Positions 1 through 11,366 of a stretch of DNA of 38,619 nt are shown here, piece after piece (position 1 is the first letter of the stretch; each line of letters opens with the position of its first letter). The DNA comes from Gnetum montanum (taxonomy: Eukaryota > Streptophyta > Gnetopsida > Gnetales > Gnetaceae), in assembly GCA_015680685.1 (NCBI GenBank), contig MNCI01026333.1, forward strand, positions 1-38,619, read 5' to 3'. The position numbers and the translations under genes were made by a program. The notes below the pieces were generated by a model. The model had not been told where the DNA came from. It was given only the letters and a program-made list of their open reading frames with translations, and ran no database searches.

Positions 1-119
1 CATATCTTACACATCATCACTTCGATTTCCCTAATTTTTGAACCTATTTGATCCTAGGTTCCTCATCTTAGTCCTATTTGGTACCCTCTTGTTAGTCCTA
101 TGGGGAGGGTACCAGTATT

Positions 120-2207
120 AACATCGGAGAAATCTTAGTCTCATTCTCAGTCAAGGAAGCACTTAACATACCCAATGAAGAGGCAAGGATAGCACATTTG
201 TCCACCCAATCAGATCCTAAAACTAGAAAACTATGGAAAAAATGGACTTACGGTAAAAAAGAAAAGGGCTATAATTATCTAACTTTGAATGAAAGAATCT
301 ACTTCAAAATTACCACCTATCACTTATTTTCAACAAAAGGACTCAATGGACTATCCACTTATGCAACAAGAGGAAGTGTGCTCTGAATGGGCAAATATAA
401 TGCCAACCTCTTATAACTTTACTTTATGAAAATTTAGAATTGGTTTGAAGAAAGGAAGGTAGGAAATCCAACACTTCCATTTCCTTGACTTATTAGAAAA
501 TTTTTCAAGCAAGTTGGAATCCTAGGATACACCAATGATATTTCTAGGATAGCCCAAAATGCTTCATATGGTAAATTGCTCAAACTAGCACCACCCAGAA
601 AGGATTTATGTGCAAAACAAGAACAAGAGCAAGAGCAAGAGCAACAACAGTAGTAGAAACAACAAGAAGAATAGTAATAGCAACAATAATAGCAAGCTCC
701 ATGACCACCACTACAATATTATAGACTGTCAAGGAGTCATTTGTGATAGATTACAAAAACCATTGACTGGGGAACAAGGGACAAGGACAACCTTTATAGA
801 GTTATTGATAGTGCCATCTAGCCCATAGTTTTAGTAGATCTAGCAAGTGGAAAAATCTCAATTTAGTCAGGAGAAGAGGTCTAATGATCACAATAGATCT
901 TTGGAAATGGTGCATCATTCCAAGTGGTGCTAGAGATCTAAGAGGAAACCATAGTTGTGATAATGCAACACCAAGATGAAACAAGAGTAGCACAGGTGAT
1001 GATCAATCACATCAAAGAATATTATAATATACCTATTATGCCACAGGAATATCTAACTAGAGCCAAAGATGCTCAAACGTTAGTGATAACCTTGATAACT
1101 CTTGCTGACCATGAGGATGTACTTGATAGACTACTATATACAAGGTAAGTAATGACAACACTTTTTGACATCCCCAGTGATGTCACTATGATATAGTCTA
1201 ACCTCATTGCTACCAAAAGAAAATTGTTGATGGTAGAGACAAGGCAAAAGAATGTAGAGAATGAAATTCTAAGATTACAAGAAGATCTCATAGTCCTAAG
1301 AGTTGAATGAAGAGATCTAGCTTAATTTTTTGCACTTGACTAGATAGAGTAGTTCAAAAACTGAACAAATTAACATACTGATTGAGAAACATATAATAGA
1401 TGACAACAAAGAAGAAGAAAGAAGTATGGAATGCCTCCGTAGTAGAACCAAAAATGTATGAACATACTAAGGCAATTACTATAGTACAAGAGGAAAATAA
1501 ATAAATTTCTGCTGATAATATGAGGTCAACCACTATGGAAAATTAGAAAAATATCCAAGAGGAGAGCATCCACTAGCTAAGGGAATAACTAGTGAGGGTC
1601 AAATAAGATATGAGCCACCTCATAAGAGAAAATAGAACCCTCTCAATGAAGGAGGCATGTGTAATTTTTTAGAAGTCAACCATTAAAATAAGTATGTGGC
1701 AAAACAAGATAAAGAAACATGAAAGACTTAAGAAACACTTTCATGATCATGTGGGCATGTACAAGAAGATCAATGAGAAAGAGATCCAGATGACCAAAGT
1801 TATAATTAGCTCCATTTCAACACAAAATCCTAGCTACCAATCCATCCTAAACAACTATGCCCCCTGTTTGCTAGATGGAAGTGAAAACTAAATACATGCA
1901 TATTGAAAACTTGAAAGAGTACATGGGGTTAGCTAACCTTCGTTATGCTAACTTGGCCATGTTAACAATAGGTAGGCCTAGAAATGAACTAGAACAACAA
2001 GTAGAAATCACATATGCCGTATACAAGAAAGAGTTTATAGATCACAAAGATTCTTTGCAGAAGCTCCTAGTGGTAGAATCTAAATTGGAAGTACTGAACA
2101 CTGGCTACCAAGGGCAAAAAGATGTAGTAGAAAACTTGGCTAGAAGCTTATTCGATTATCATGAATTACGTGAAAAGGATGGAACATTTGAAGAGGATAG
2201 AAGGTAG
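120..2207 (+). pseudogene. Decayed accessory ORF of element A: conserved plant-retroelement domain, Gln tract, coiled coil
   Basis: Frame 3 can be followed from about 120 to about 1430 through many single stops, mainly TAG, TAA and TGA. It then continues in other frames, with open stretches at 1694-1891 and 1875-2207. The first part contains a block like TLNERIYFKITTYHLFSTKG (from about 280), then a block with NPTLPFP and KQVGILGY (from about 470). This resembles the conserved domain found in ORFs next to integrase in Athila-type elements (putative plant transposon protein). A Gln/Glu tract follows at 618-695. From about 960 to 2200 the predicted protein is rich in Glu, Lys, Leu and Gln with heptad-like spacing, as in a coiled coil. 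Its place just before the 3' LTR fits a third, post-integrase ORF of unknown role. It cannot make a full protein now. Confidence 0.55.
618..695 (+). repeat. CAA/CAG/GAG microsatellite coding for a Gln/Glu tract, with stops
   Basis: In the frame of the surrounding ORF the codons alternate CAA, GAA, CAA and GAG, then run into CAA and CAG. Seven codons inside or just after the tract are TAG or TAA (651, 654, 672, 675, 678, 687 and 690). Each is one C-to-T change from CAG or CAA. A different frame gives an Asn/Ser/Lys-rich ORF from 610, which is only a shadow of the repeat. Confidence 0.8.
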
Positions 2208-2638
2208 TTTGTAGCCTAGTATGTCAAGGAAATCAAATATTTCTACAGCTATTCTGTGCATGGAATGTACCCACTCAATCACACATTGCATAATAAGCAT
2301 GGATGGTACATGATCCGAGAATGGAGAGGGAAAAGCTTCAGGAACTCTTGAATTGATACAAGTTCCATAAGCTTGATGAAAAGTGGAATCAACTGATGGA
2401 AGAGTGACTGCCATTAGGAACTACCTAGACTACATCAAGCTTCGCCAACTTTTATTTTTTCTTAAAAATTATCATGTTATGTCATGTGTAAATGTTTTGT
2501 AAAACACCACTACAACATTCAAGAGTTGTGTATATAGTAGTTAGTGTCATGTAAATCTACCTTCTAATTCTATAAGGAACTCTATTGTTATTTTGTTTTA
2601 ACTCGAGGATGAGTTTTCAATTAGTCGTGGTGGTATTA
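2208..2638 (+). other. 3' untranslated stretch and pre-LTR polypurine region of element A
   Basis: Coding signal fades after about 2207, with only short fragments up to about 2410. At 2601-2620 there is a block (ACTCGAGGATGAGTTTTCAA) closely matching 11329-11347 in front of LTR D. A short G-rich stretch (GTGGTGG) ends at about 2633, where the plus-strand primer tract would be expected. The position just before an LTR supports the call. The tract itself is degraded. Confidence 0.55.
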
Positions 2639-3518
2639 TAAATCAAGTTTTGACTAGCAATGATATTAGGCATTCAATATCAGAGCTATGATATAGAATC
2701 CCTAATATCATGGCATAATTAATGATGTTAGATATCTGATATCATAGATACATGTAGGCCTATAAATATGGTACTTAGGTGCACAGTCCAAACAACGTTT
2801 TGTTCCAATTGTAGGTAGACTCTTGAGGTTTATTTTCATACTTTAGTAATAGAGTGAATTCCCATAGTGTGATGTTGAGTAGTTGTTTGAAGTTTTTATT
2901 CAAGTGAAGTATACTTGGACATAGTTCATGATGAAAATAAAGATCAAAACTATTTTCCATCATTGCAGCATCGACTTAGCTTTACTATTTTACTTAGCAT
3001 AATTGTTACTATTTTCCTAGTTTAATCAGTTATATTTTTGAGTACTTTATTTTCCTTCTTTATAGTAAAGAAAAATGAGTACAACTGGTTTTAAGTATTA
3101 AGTGTAATTGTTTGGTAACCTAGTAGTGGTTTCACTTGATTTTCTTAGTAGTGAACTCACTTGGTAATCACAGTAATGGTTACATGAGCTAAAGATGTGT
3201 ATAGTAAGCTAGGAATAGTTACTCATTGCTTTAGGATAGAGTAGATTGTTTTACTATTTTCTTTAGACTTAGAACCATTTTCTCACTTTAACATCATGAG
3301 CTAGGAGTTATGGCCTACCAACATCAATATATGATATACCTTAGTAAGAGCTAAACCATATGCATTGATTATACTAGCTCCATGTGGGAAGACAATGATC
3401 TCAAACTTTAATCAATTACAAGCATAACCACATGACCTTGTCCAAAGAATTTGATCGAGCTATGTGTGAACACTGATATCTTGTATGGTTGGGTGTTGGA
3501 CTACTCCACTATTCATCA
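2639..3518 (+). repeat. LTR A (3' LTR, Athila-like)
   Basis: It shares with LTRs B, C and D the landmarks TATA box (TATAAATA at 2761), a TTTTTATTCAAG block near 2896, an AATAAA near 2936, and a terminal block ATGGTTGGGTGTTGGACTAC ending in TCATCA at 3518. The left end is set by alignment to the start of LTR D and may be off by a few bases, because the TG terminus looks mutated. U3 (2650-2760) holds several GATATC- or GATATT-like words, as in LTR D. Length is about 880 bp. The sequence after 3518 shows no PBS. Confidence 0.7.
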
Positions 3519-4867
3519 AAACCAATTCTACAAGCTGATGTGTTGAAGCATTATGAAAGAGATAAACTACTTCTACAAATTGGAGCCATCATCAAACATT
3601 AACTCATTACAAAAGCTTATTTTAAAAAGTAACAAGTTCCACATGAACTTTTTACCTATAACTATCATAAAACAAAGTTACCTTACAACATGCTCCCCTA
3701 CAAATATGATCTATCATAAAGAGCTTCATGTGATCTAAATTTTCTTATAACAAAACTTAACCAAAAATTCTAAGCTCAAAACACCTAACAATCTTCCTTC
3801 TTTTGAGATTGGAAGAGATCATAATCATAGAGAAGAACTTGAAGGAAGCAAAAAAAAGCTAGACACATACATACACAAAGCCATAGTAACCATAACTATA
3901 TCAATCCAACACACAAATATTGGAATTGAGAATAGCTATGAAATCATGTAGCTAACATTAAATAACACCACAACTACTTATATTAGCCAAGAAACTATTC
4001 AAAATAACTCAATCAAGCTTAGAGCCATACAAATAATTCATTATGAATAATACTACAAGCTCATCCACATCATTATCACAAGTCTAAACAAATATACTTA
4101 TATCTTTTTCTTTCATAGGTAACAAATATAATTATAGTCACCAACTTTGGAACCATCTATTTTTAGTTTTATTTAATCATTATATTTGTTACATAAAATA
4201 GATGCATGCAATAACCCAATTTTTTATGAAAGCGAAAAATATTATTATCATATTTATGTTCTCTCCTCCAAAAGGCATAAAAATACCATTAACTTTAAAC
4301 CTTATATTATAGCAGTATTACTTGATAGAGTTGAAATAATTTCTTTTGAATTTATAATTTTCTTATTTAATATCTTTATCTTCAATTAACAAAAAAAATG
4401 GAAGATGAAATCCCTTGGTATATGTTATTTTTAGATGCTATTGTGTTGGTGGATACAACTTGAGAAAATATTACTTATAAAATAGAGAAGTAGAGATATG
4501 CTTTAAAATCAAATGCTTAAGAATAAAAAAAATAAGATAAAATATATGGAATGCATTTTTAATAGCATTATAAATATTGATGAAATAGAAGTAAAAATTC
4601 AAGGCCAAAAAGTCCCTTTCATTGCAAACATTTTTCCTACTTAGATTCAATCCTCAAATCACATGGTAAAATTGATAAAGATATAAGAAATAAAATTGAG
4701 GTAAAATGGTCAAAATGGAGACATGCTAGTGGTGTTCTATATAATAAAATGTTACCACTAAAATTGAAGAGGAAATGTTATAGGATAACATTCTGAATTT
4801 CTATCTTATATCATGTTAAATGTTAGGAAATACAAAAGAGGCATGAATAATAAATTAGTATGGTGGA
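3519..4867. other. AT-rich spacer between LTR A and LTR B
   Basis: No supportable coding region is seen; the longest open stretches are short and AT-driven. Read on the minus strand, 3808 to about 3775 gives a purine run (AAAAGAAGGAAGATTG) followed by TTAGGTGTTTTGAG. This resembles a Copia polypurine tract followed by an LTR start of the TGTTAG type. No Copia coding sequence was found beside it, so this is only a hint. The rest (4080-4860) is A/T-rich without clear structure. Confidence 0.4.
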
Positions 4868-5736
4868 TGATGAATTATAGATTAGCTATGTTGACTAGGC
4901 CCCATTGATTAGGCACTATTGATGCATGATTTGATGTGTTGGCATGGCGTTGTCAACATAGTGTCTATTTTTGCCTATAAACACATGCTCACTCACCATG
5001 TTTATGGAATATTTTGTGATAGTTATAGTAGAGCTCTTGTAGTTTTATCATTTGAAAGTTAGAATATTTTTTTGAGTGCTTGTAGTAGGAGTCAAGACTA
5101 TACGGATCTTTATTCAAGCACTATTGTAACTGAGCATAGTAGTGTGTGTGGAAATAAAGATGAGCTTTTTGATAGACCTTGTAGCACTTTGAAATAGATT
5201 AATTAATTATTTATGAATTTAATGTTTTATGTAATTTCTTTTAATGCTTTAAGTAATTAAGCTAAATTAAGCTAGATTAAATAGCAATTAATCAAGCACA
5301 TAAGTATGACCACTACAAGGATATGCCTGGCACTTGGTAATCCCAGTAATACTTAAAATTTGGTAATCTAATAACATTAAATGTATTCAAAATATGTGTG
5401 GAAAGTGGGAATAAATGCTTATGTTAGGATTAGTTAGGTGTAGCTAGTTAGATTAGATTAGCAATTTAATCATAATATTTTTATTCATTATTCTTTACCC
5501 TTAGGAAACTTAATACAAAAAATATAAAAATGATAAAAATTATATGCCTTAGTTGTAGTTAACCATACCTTGGCATTTCATAAGTGTAATTGGAAAGACA
5601 ACAATTACAATGGTTAGTTTCACTTTCTAGAGACTAGTGTTCTTAGAAGGCTATAAGTCCATAGAATTTAACCAGATTGTACATGAGTGCTTAATGATTT
5701 ATATGGTTGGATGTAGGATCTACTCACTGCTCATCA
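4868..5736 (+). repeat. LTR B (5' LTR)
   Basis: It begins TGATGA and ends TCATCA, a perfect 6-bp terminal inverted repeat, over about 869 bp. A TATA box (TATAAACA) lies at 4976 and AATAAA at 5153-5158, which gives an R region starting near 5000. It is closely similar to LTR C read on the minus strand, for example at AGAGCTCTTGTAGTTTT and GTAGGAGTCAA. It is less similar to LTRs A and D. The PBS-like sequence directly after it marks it as a 5' LTR. Confidence 0.85.
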
Positions 5737-5755
5737 TTAGTGTCATTATCACAGA
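5737..5755 (+). other. Primer-binding site of element B (degraded)
   Basis: TTAGTGTCATTATCACAGA directly follows the LTR. It matches the better-preserved site of element C (TTGGTGTCATTGTTTGGGA) at 13 of 19 positions. The ancestral form looks like the Athila PBS (TTGGCGCCGTTGCCGGGGA). Confidence 0.6.
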
Positions 5756-5945
5756 CTTGTAGTTTGATACATGCATTATCTAGGACTTAGTGAATATTAT
5801 TAATAAATACATAGTAATTAATCAAAACTATAATACAAGCATACTAGATAATTTTTTCTAACAAAAATGTATTCTTCTTCTTGTAGACATGATGATTCTA
5901 AGTCAATAGTATCATAAGAATGTAGAGTGGTGTATAGTCATCCTG

Positions 5946-7760
5946 ATGAGTTTGTGTCCAATTTTACTTACATCCTCCATCAAAATGAGCAAATGTAGTG
6001 GTGAAAAATGGAAGGAAATGTTGTATTACCACATAACTTATCTATTCCAAAATGTTGCTCCAAACCCTTACAAGGTTGAACATCAAGGAGCTTCATGGAG
6101 AGTATGTTATGGAAGATCATGGCTTTCAAGAATAACATCCCACTGAGACACAATGTAAACGAGATCAACCATAGGAAAACCATTATGAAGACATGAAGGG
6201 GAAATGGTTCACTAATTCCTTTTTTCTACTAGATCTAAAGGATAACGAGGAACCTATTTCTGAGGGTTCTCAACATGTAAACTCTTCACCTCTTGACTTT
6301 GGTGAAGGGGAGCTGAATCCAAATTCTAAATTAGTGATCAGCAATCTAGGTTCTAGTAATAGTGAGACCCATAGTTATGGGAGTTCTTAGAAAGGGACTT
6401 GAAGCAAGAACTTAGATAGGAATAATGATGATCATTCTAATGATCATGGTTGTGAAAAATGAAGGGGAACTATTAGACACCATGGTGATGGTAGTCCTCC
6501 TTCCTGTTCACCCTTTTCATTTGGTTTAGCAATCTCCTTTGAATCTAAGTAGAACCATAGATGGTGGGGTAAAAATGATAATCGCAGAGACCACTATGAA
6601 CAAAGGGATGATAAAGGACATCATAAGTGTCATCGAGATCATGACAATGAACCTTTACTAGCCATTCAAAATATACTCAACATTATAGAGGCTATTATAA
6701 TTCCTACTAGGCATGTGAAAGATAGTTGAATCTAGAAGCTAGACATAAATAATATCTTTAGATTTTAGGGGGGATATAACTTGGATGCTTAAATGCATTT
6801 ATAAGTCTTTCATAATTCCTATGCCTTAAAAAATATTAAAAATGATTAGCAAAATCTCAAACTATTTTCTAAAACACTCATCAAGAAAGTAGAAAGCTAG
6901 TAGTGGTTTTTAGAATCAAAATCTATTCATTGGTGGAGTATAATGTTAGAACTATTTAATGAAAAGTATCAAATATACTCTAGAGTATCAAACCTACAAA
7001 GACAAATCCAAGGCTTGAAATAATGAACACATGAATCCTTGGATGTCACCATGGGTAGATATTATTCATTATTACAGCGATGCCCTAGCCATGGTTTCTC
7101 TCAATAGGAATAAATTTACCATATCATAGGTGGGCTTTGCTTGGAAACAACTATAACCCTTGGGGTCTATGCCCAAGAAAGACTATTAAAATTAATAGCC
7201 CATTAGATACAGAGGCTAATAGAGTAGGTAGCAAATGAAGAAGAAGAGTTGAGAAAATGGAAAAGTGCTAAGGAGTATAAATGAGATCCTTCCATTAAAA
7301 AAAAAAAGGTTTGATTCTATGATAGTGAGGAGGAGGCACCACTTGATGAGGTTGTGTAGTGAAAAATCTTTTCAATTCAAAATTTTTATCTAAAATTTCA
7401 GCTAAGGTTGATAAAATGTGAGAATCTTTGGATGAAAAATTTCAAACTACTTTGAAAATTATAGAAGAATCTAAAGAACAAGGTAGTAATTGTGATCGCA
7501 GGAGAAGGAAAGAAGCTAAACGTGCCTACCAAAAGGGTAAGGGCAAGGCTATGATAATAGAAGAGGTTGTGGAGTTAGAATTAAATGTTGATGGTAGGTG
7601 TGACATTTTCCAATATGAACATCCCAAAAGGTGTTGCCCTGTCGTGTCATACTTATAGGAATTTGGGGTGCATGCTTTGAATTCTAGACTAGCACAAAAG
7701 TAAGCACATAGAAGGTTGTCTTATCCTCAAGGCAACCCAAGGTAGCTCCACCATAAAAAA
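5946..7760 (+). pseudogene. Gag of element B, broken
   Basis: Structural Gag of a Ty3/gypsy element, which would form the virus-like particle. It is visible only in pieces: an N-terminal fragment at 5946-6146, an acidic, Ser/Asn-rich piece at 6193-6390, the capsid-like core at about 6720-7160, and a C-terminal basic piece at 7428-7658. The core reads in shifted frames like the element C Gag (tryptophan-rich W..L..RW.TM.ELFN.KYQMY pattern). The C-terminal part has a Lys/Arg-rich stretch (RRRRKEAKRAYQKGKGKA) and then a segment matching C at the DNA level up to about 7800. No CCHC zinc knuckle could be seen. Multiple stops and frameshifts rule out function. Confidence 0.65.
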
Positions 7761-8529
7761 TAGGCTTATTATCTAAGTGGAGCTCCACCATGACAATATG
7801 AGTAGTATCAGTAGTGGAAAAATCCATAGTTGTGGAGAATGCCACTACCAAGGCAACAGTACCCTTACATGTAGCCAAATTCATATTGGTACTATGTTCA
7901 ACAACCGCTATCTCCACATGATCTTTCTAGTCATGTTTCTTCTTTTTAGCATCACTACTACCCTCTAGAGTATTATAGAACTCATTCACCATCTAATAGA
8001 GGGGAAATCCCATATCCTCTTCATCCTCTTCATCCTTTAGCACATGATCCTCTATCCTCAATCCAATTACCACTTGCTCCATCCATGCAGGGAAAAATTC
8101 TCATGTAGCCATAGCAACGTAATGCTACAAAGGCTATTAACTTATAGCCAGCCCCTTAGCCAAGTGGTTCAGAAACTAGATCTTGTAATAGATCATTCTC
8201 TCAAATCAATAGCCCTGCCTTTCCCTCAACTAGTTATGTAGCTAGTCACCTTGTATCTTCTTAATTCTTTGCATCCATTCCTTTCAAGAGTCCTCTAAAC
8301 CAAATACCTTCCAAGATCCACATAGTTATGTTAACTAACACTATGTCTTATTGGATCAAGGCTAGAAACTTCCTAGAAAAAGAGCTGATCCTGGAAGTCC
8401 TTCCATCTATTTGAAAATTGTTGGGAATGAGCCATGTAAGGCTCTTCTTAACTCATGTTCTAGATTTAATCTCATTTCTCATGAAATGTATAATGCTTGG
8501 AACCTACCTTCTCTTATGAAGAGAAACAT

Positions 8530-8775
8530 CCATTTATAATTGATAGATCACTCTATCACTATTCCTTTGGAATTATTGAAGGACATTATGATTACTATCG
8601 ATGAGTGATCATATCCTACCATTTTCCTAGTAATAAAAGTTGACAATTGTAAGGGGAACCTTTCAATCATTATGGGAAAGGCATGGTTGAGCACTGTTAA
8701 TGCACAAATGAACACTAGAGATCTTTTCCTAGAGATTTCCAAGGAAAATACATTCAAAAATATTAAGAAGAAATG
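8530..8775 (+). pseudogene. Protease-like region of element B
   Basis: Translated in + frames, 8600-8770 gives PTIFLVIKVDNCKG, IIMGKAWLSTVNA and FLEISKENTF. These line up with element C (FLIIKIENYKEG, IIMVMAWFSDVDV, DISKENAF) and with the Athila protease pattern (...DFIVMDME...IILGRPFLATA...). The active-site Asp region upstream is not recognisable. The equivalent of the conserved LGR is read as MGK. The minus-strand open frame over the same bases (8548-8817) is a shadow. The stretch 7800-8530 between Gag and this region shows no readable domain. Confidence 0.5.
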
Positions 8776-9089
8776 ACTCCCATGCATCGCGTACAACAAT
8801 ACAAGGTGTAACTGCATGCAAAAACTCTAGTCCATGAAAAGATCATCCATTTTTGCATGCAGGTGGTGTGCAAATGAGGTAGATATTCAAAGGTTCTTGT
8901 ACATCGTAGCCATAAAATAGGAGGACACCCAATGGTTGATAGTTGATCTTGGAAGTAGCATACTTTACATGAAACCTGCTAAGAGCCTAACATGTTCCTA
9001 TGTTGAAGGCATGAATGAACTAAAGCAATTTTATCACCAACTCTCTGATGATGCAAATGATGATACCTATTAGGAAGAGTTGGAAACCC

Positions 9090-9945
9090 TTGAAAATTTT
9101 AAACAAAAGCCCTTAGAGTTGAAAAATTTACCTACCGGCATGAAGTATGCATTTTTGAAGAATGGCAAACCAATAATTATTAATGTTAATCTTGCTCTTG
9201 AATAGAAATGGATGCTATTGAGGGTGGTTAAAAAATGGCCAATAAGCTTTTTTGGTCATATCTTGAACTCACAAGGATTAATCCTAGGATATGCTAGCAT
9301 TGTATCTACACTAATCTAGCCATGAAGCCAAAGAGGTAGTTGCAATGATGGTTGAATCCCAAATTGAAGTAGATCATCAAAGAGGAAATCAAGAAACTTA
9401 TCAAGGTTGGGTTTATCTATCTCATTGTAGATAGTGAGTGGGTTAGCCTACTCATGATTTTCCGAATAAAGGTGGCAACTGGTGGATTTGCATTAATTTC
9501 TAGTTGTTGAATATGAAAACATTTAAATATCACATTCCATTACCATTTGTGGATCAAGTGTTTGATACTATATCTAGGCATTACTATTACAACTTTCTAG
9601 ATGGTTATAGTGGCTATAACCAAATCTAGACCATGCTAAAGGATTAGGCCATAATAACATTTATGAGTCCCTACAGAACTTTTGCATATTAAAAGATGCC
9701 TTTTGGTTTCCATAGTGCTCCTACAACATTCTAACATTTTGTCTTGAGCATTTTTTAGTAATAGATTGGTAGTAGGATGAAAGTATTCATGGATAACTTC
9801 TCTACCTATGGTGCCACATTTGAATAATCCTTGGACTACCTTCAGCAAGTGCTTAAAAGGAGTGTGGAGATGAATCTTTGGCTCAATTGGTAGAGGAGCC
9901 ATTTGATGGTCTAAGAGGGCATTGTACTGGGGTACAAAATTTCTT
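9090..9945 (+). pseudogene. Reverse transcriptase of element B (Athila type), truncated and inactive
   Basis: RNA-dependent DNA polymerase remnant. In order: the linker LKNLPTGMKYAFLKNG (from about 9119), the LNPKLK-type box, the KGGNWWICINF block (about 9470), PLPFVDQVFDTISRH (about 9541), FLDGYSGYNQI (9594-9626), MPFGFHSAPTTF (about 9688) and FMDNFSTYGATFE (9786-9824). FVDQ...FLDGYSGY and MPFGxxxAPxTF are hallmarks of Athila RT. The catalytic FMDD box has become FMDN (Asp to Asn at 9795-9797). Several stops and at least one frameshift are present. The match to element C ends near GIVLGYK at about 9940, before RNase H. Confidence 0.85.
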
Positions 9946-11327
9946 CTTGAGTTTTCCTACCATTCCAATGTTACCCAATTATCGGAAGCTGAGACAATAA
10001 AAATAAGAAGTCTTTTCATGGTGTGGTCCTCACGCATAAAAACATAAAACACGAAAAAAAAACAAAGTGAGGATTCAAAGCACACCCCTTAGAAAAAATA
10101 AAATTTAGGCTACAAGCACTGGTTATGGAACCAAAGTTTTCCCTCTAACTAAGGCCCTTTTCGCTTTCCATTGTTTCCTTTGTTCCATTGGAATGGTGGT
10201 GGCTCTCTGAAGATGCATCCTCATTATCCAAGTGGATGGTTTAACCAAATGCATTGATGCGAGGTCACTAGATGTGGTTGGTTTGAGGTAGGAGTTGGGA
10301 TCAGACTTGACAAGTCACATTAACCATAAAACACACAAGGGGCTATACACCACCTTGTTCTTGGGATTCCATTCCATATCTCTTCTCTCCATCCTTCTCT
10401 CCATTGTTCACCTCATTGCCGGTTGTATCATTAGTGTACATATTTTGGTTGATGCATTGTTTTCTTTTCGATAAATTCTTCTGGTTAAGACTTTAACTCT
10501 TGTTCCAAGGACATTCCTAGAGCCTACAAACTCTTTGAATGTGGGTCTATCAGGGCATTAAGGGCATGATCCTGCTTTGGGAAGGACCCACTGACATTTC
10601 TATTTGGAGCACTAGTTAGGTTCTTTTCCTTAACATTTTGCAATTGATTTTATTTTGTTCATTTCCATCTTGACATCCACTTCATTGATGCCATAGTTGT
10701 CCCTTTTTACCTATCTTTCTTACTCTTTTTCTTTCTCCATTCTAACGCTACTGGAGGTTCGTGATTAGTCATGGGGCCTAATTTTTTGATTTTTCTCCTA
10801 AGCCCCGAATTTTTTCGTTTCTCTTCTTAACCCCTACACCTTCGATAGTCATCATCTACATCTTCCCAGGTCCATATCAGCCATACCACAACCTAGCCAA
10901 CGAGTTTACACAGAAGCAAGGTATTATTTGCTTAATGATTCAATTACCCTTGCTAATATATGATTCTGTTGTGTGTGCAGATGGCAATCATACAACAATG
11001 GAATGGATCTGAAGCAAACACTTGGAATGGAGCAGCGCTGAAGCAGCTATGCAAGGAGCAGAATTGATGATGTGCTTACGGATGGACAATGGAAGGCACA
11101 ATCTAGGCGTTGGTAGTAGCAAAACTCTTCTCTCTTCTTCTCTTCTATTCTCTCTCCTCTTTTCTCTCAACTACCAAATGTGGCCTGATGTCATTGTAAT
11201 AAGGTGTTCACCCTTGTTGTCATGAACACTAGTTTTGTCAAGTCTTGTAATAATGATCCATTCACATGTCATTCCATTAGTTCCATTCCTCTCAATAATT
11301 CCATACCTTCCTGATATTATTGTAAGG
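9946..11327 (+). other. Unassigned region upstream of LTR D
   Basis: No pol, gag or host protein is recognised. The base composition is richer in G+C than the flanks. A pyrimidine tract lies at about 11125-11168. At 10970-10980 TGTGTGTGCAG precedes ATGGCAATCATACAAC, which looks like an intron acceptor next to a start codon. The reading frame from there is short (ATGGCAATC... to about 11066). Since the pre-LTR block and LTR D follow directly, this is most simply the 3' internal part of element D. Its left limit at 9945 is where element B homology ends. Confidence 0.4.
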
Positions 11328-11366
11328 AACTCGAGGACAAGTTTTCATTCAGTCATGGGGGTATCA
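11328..11366 (+). other. Pre-LTR block and polypurine tract of element D
   Basis: AACTCGAGGACAAGTTTTCA, then AGTCATGGGGGTATCA, directly before LTR D. ATGGGGG (11355-11361) is the likely plus-strand primer tract. The block is shared with element A at 2600-2638. Confidence 0.65.

Larger units (their letters stand above)
1..3518 (+). mobile_element. Athila-like Ty3/gypsy element A, 3' part
   Basis: The left edge of the window cuts into an LTR retrotransposon on the + strand. Seen: a long decayed ORF, then a conserved pre-LTR block around 2601-2638 (ACTCGAGGATGAGTTTTC followed by a G-rich stretch), then an LTR ending in TCATCA at 3518. The same pre-LTR block precedes LTR D at 11328-11366, so both belong to one superfamily. 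No primer-binding-site-like sequence follows 3518, which argues that this is a 3' LTR. The Athila assignment rests on LTR similarity to elements B and C, whose reverse transcriptases are recognisably Athila-type. The pol genes of A lie outside the window. Confidence 0.65.
4868..9945 (+). mobile_element. Athila-like element B, 3'-truncated
   Basis: The order is 5' LTR (4868-5736), PBS (5737-5755), gag (about 5946-7760), protease-like (about 8530-8775) and reverse transcriptase (about 9090-9945). Homology to element C on the minus strand runs the whole way: B from its LTR start to 9945 is about 5.1 kb, and C from its LTR start to the equivalent RT position (about 14785) is about 5.0 kb. Similarity then stops abruptly. 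RNase H, integrase and a matching 3' LTR are absent. The LTR at 11367-12308 is of a different subfamily and is unlikely to be B's partner. Confidence 0.8.

Noticed and set aside
610-828. Asn/Ser/Lys-rich + strand ORF
   Set aside because: It is an out-of-frame reading of the CAA/CAG/GAG repeat; the surrounding ORF runs in another frame.
7684-7917. Minus-strand ORF of 77 codons
   Set aside because: DNA homology to element C shows that the + strand Gag tail is the real sense here.
8548-8817. Minus-strand ORF of 89 codons
   Set aside because: It overlaps the + strand protease-like region of element B, whose reading matches element C. The minus frame is a shadow.
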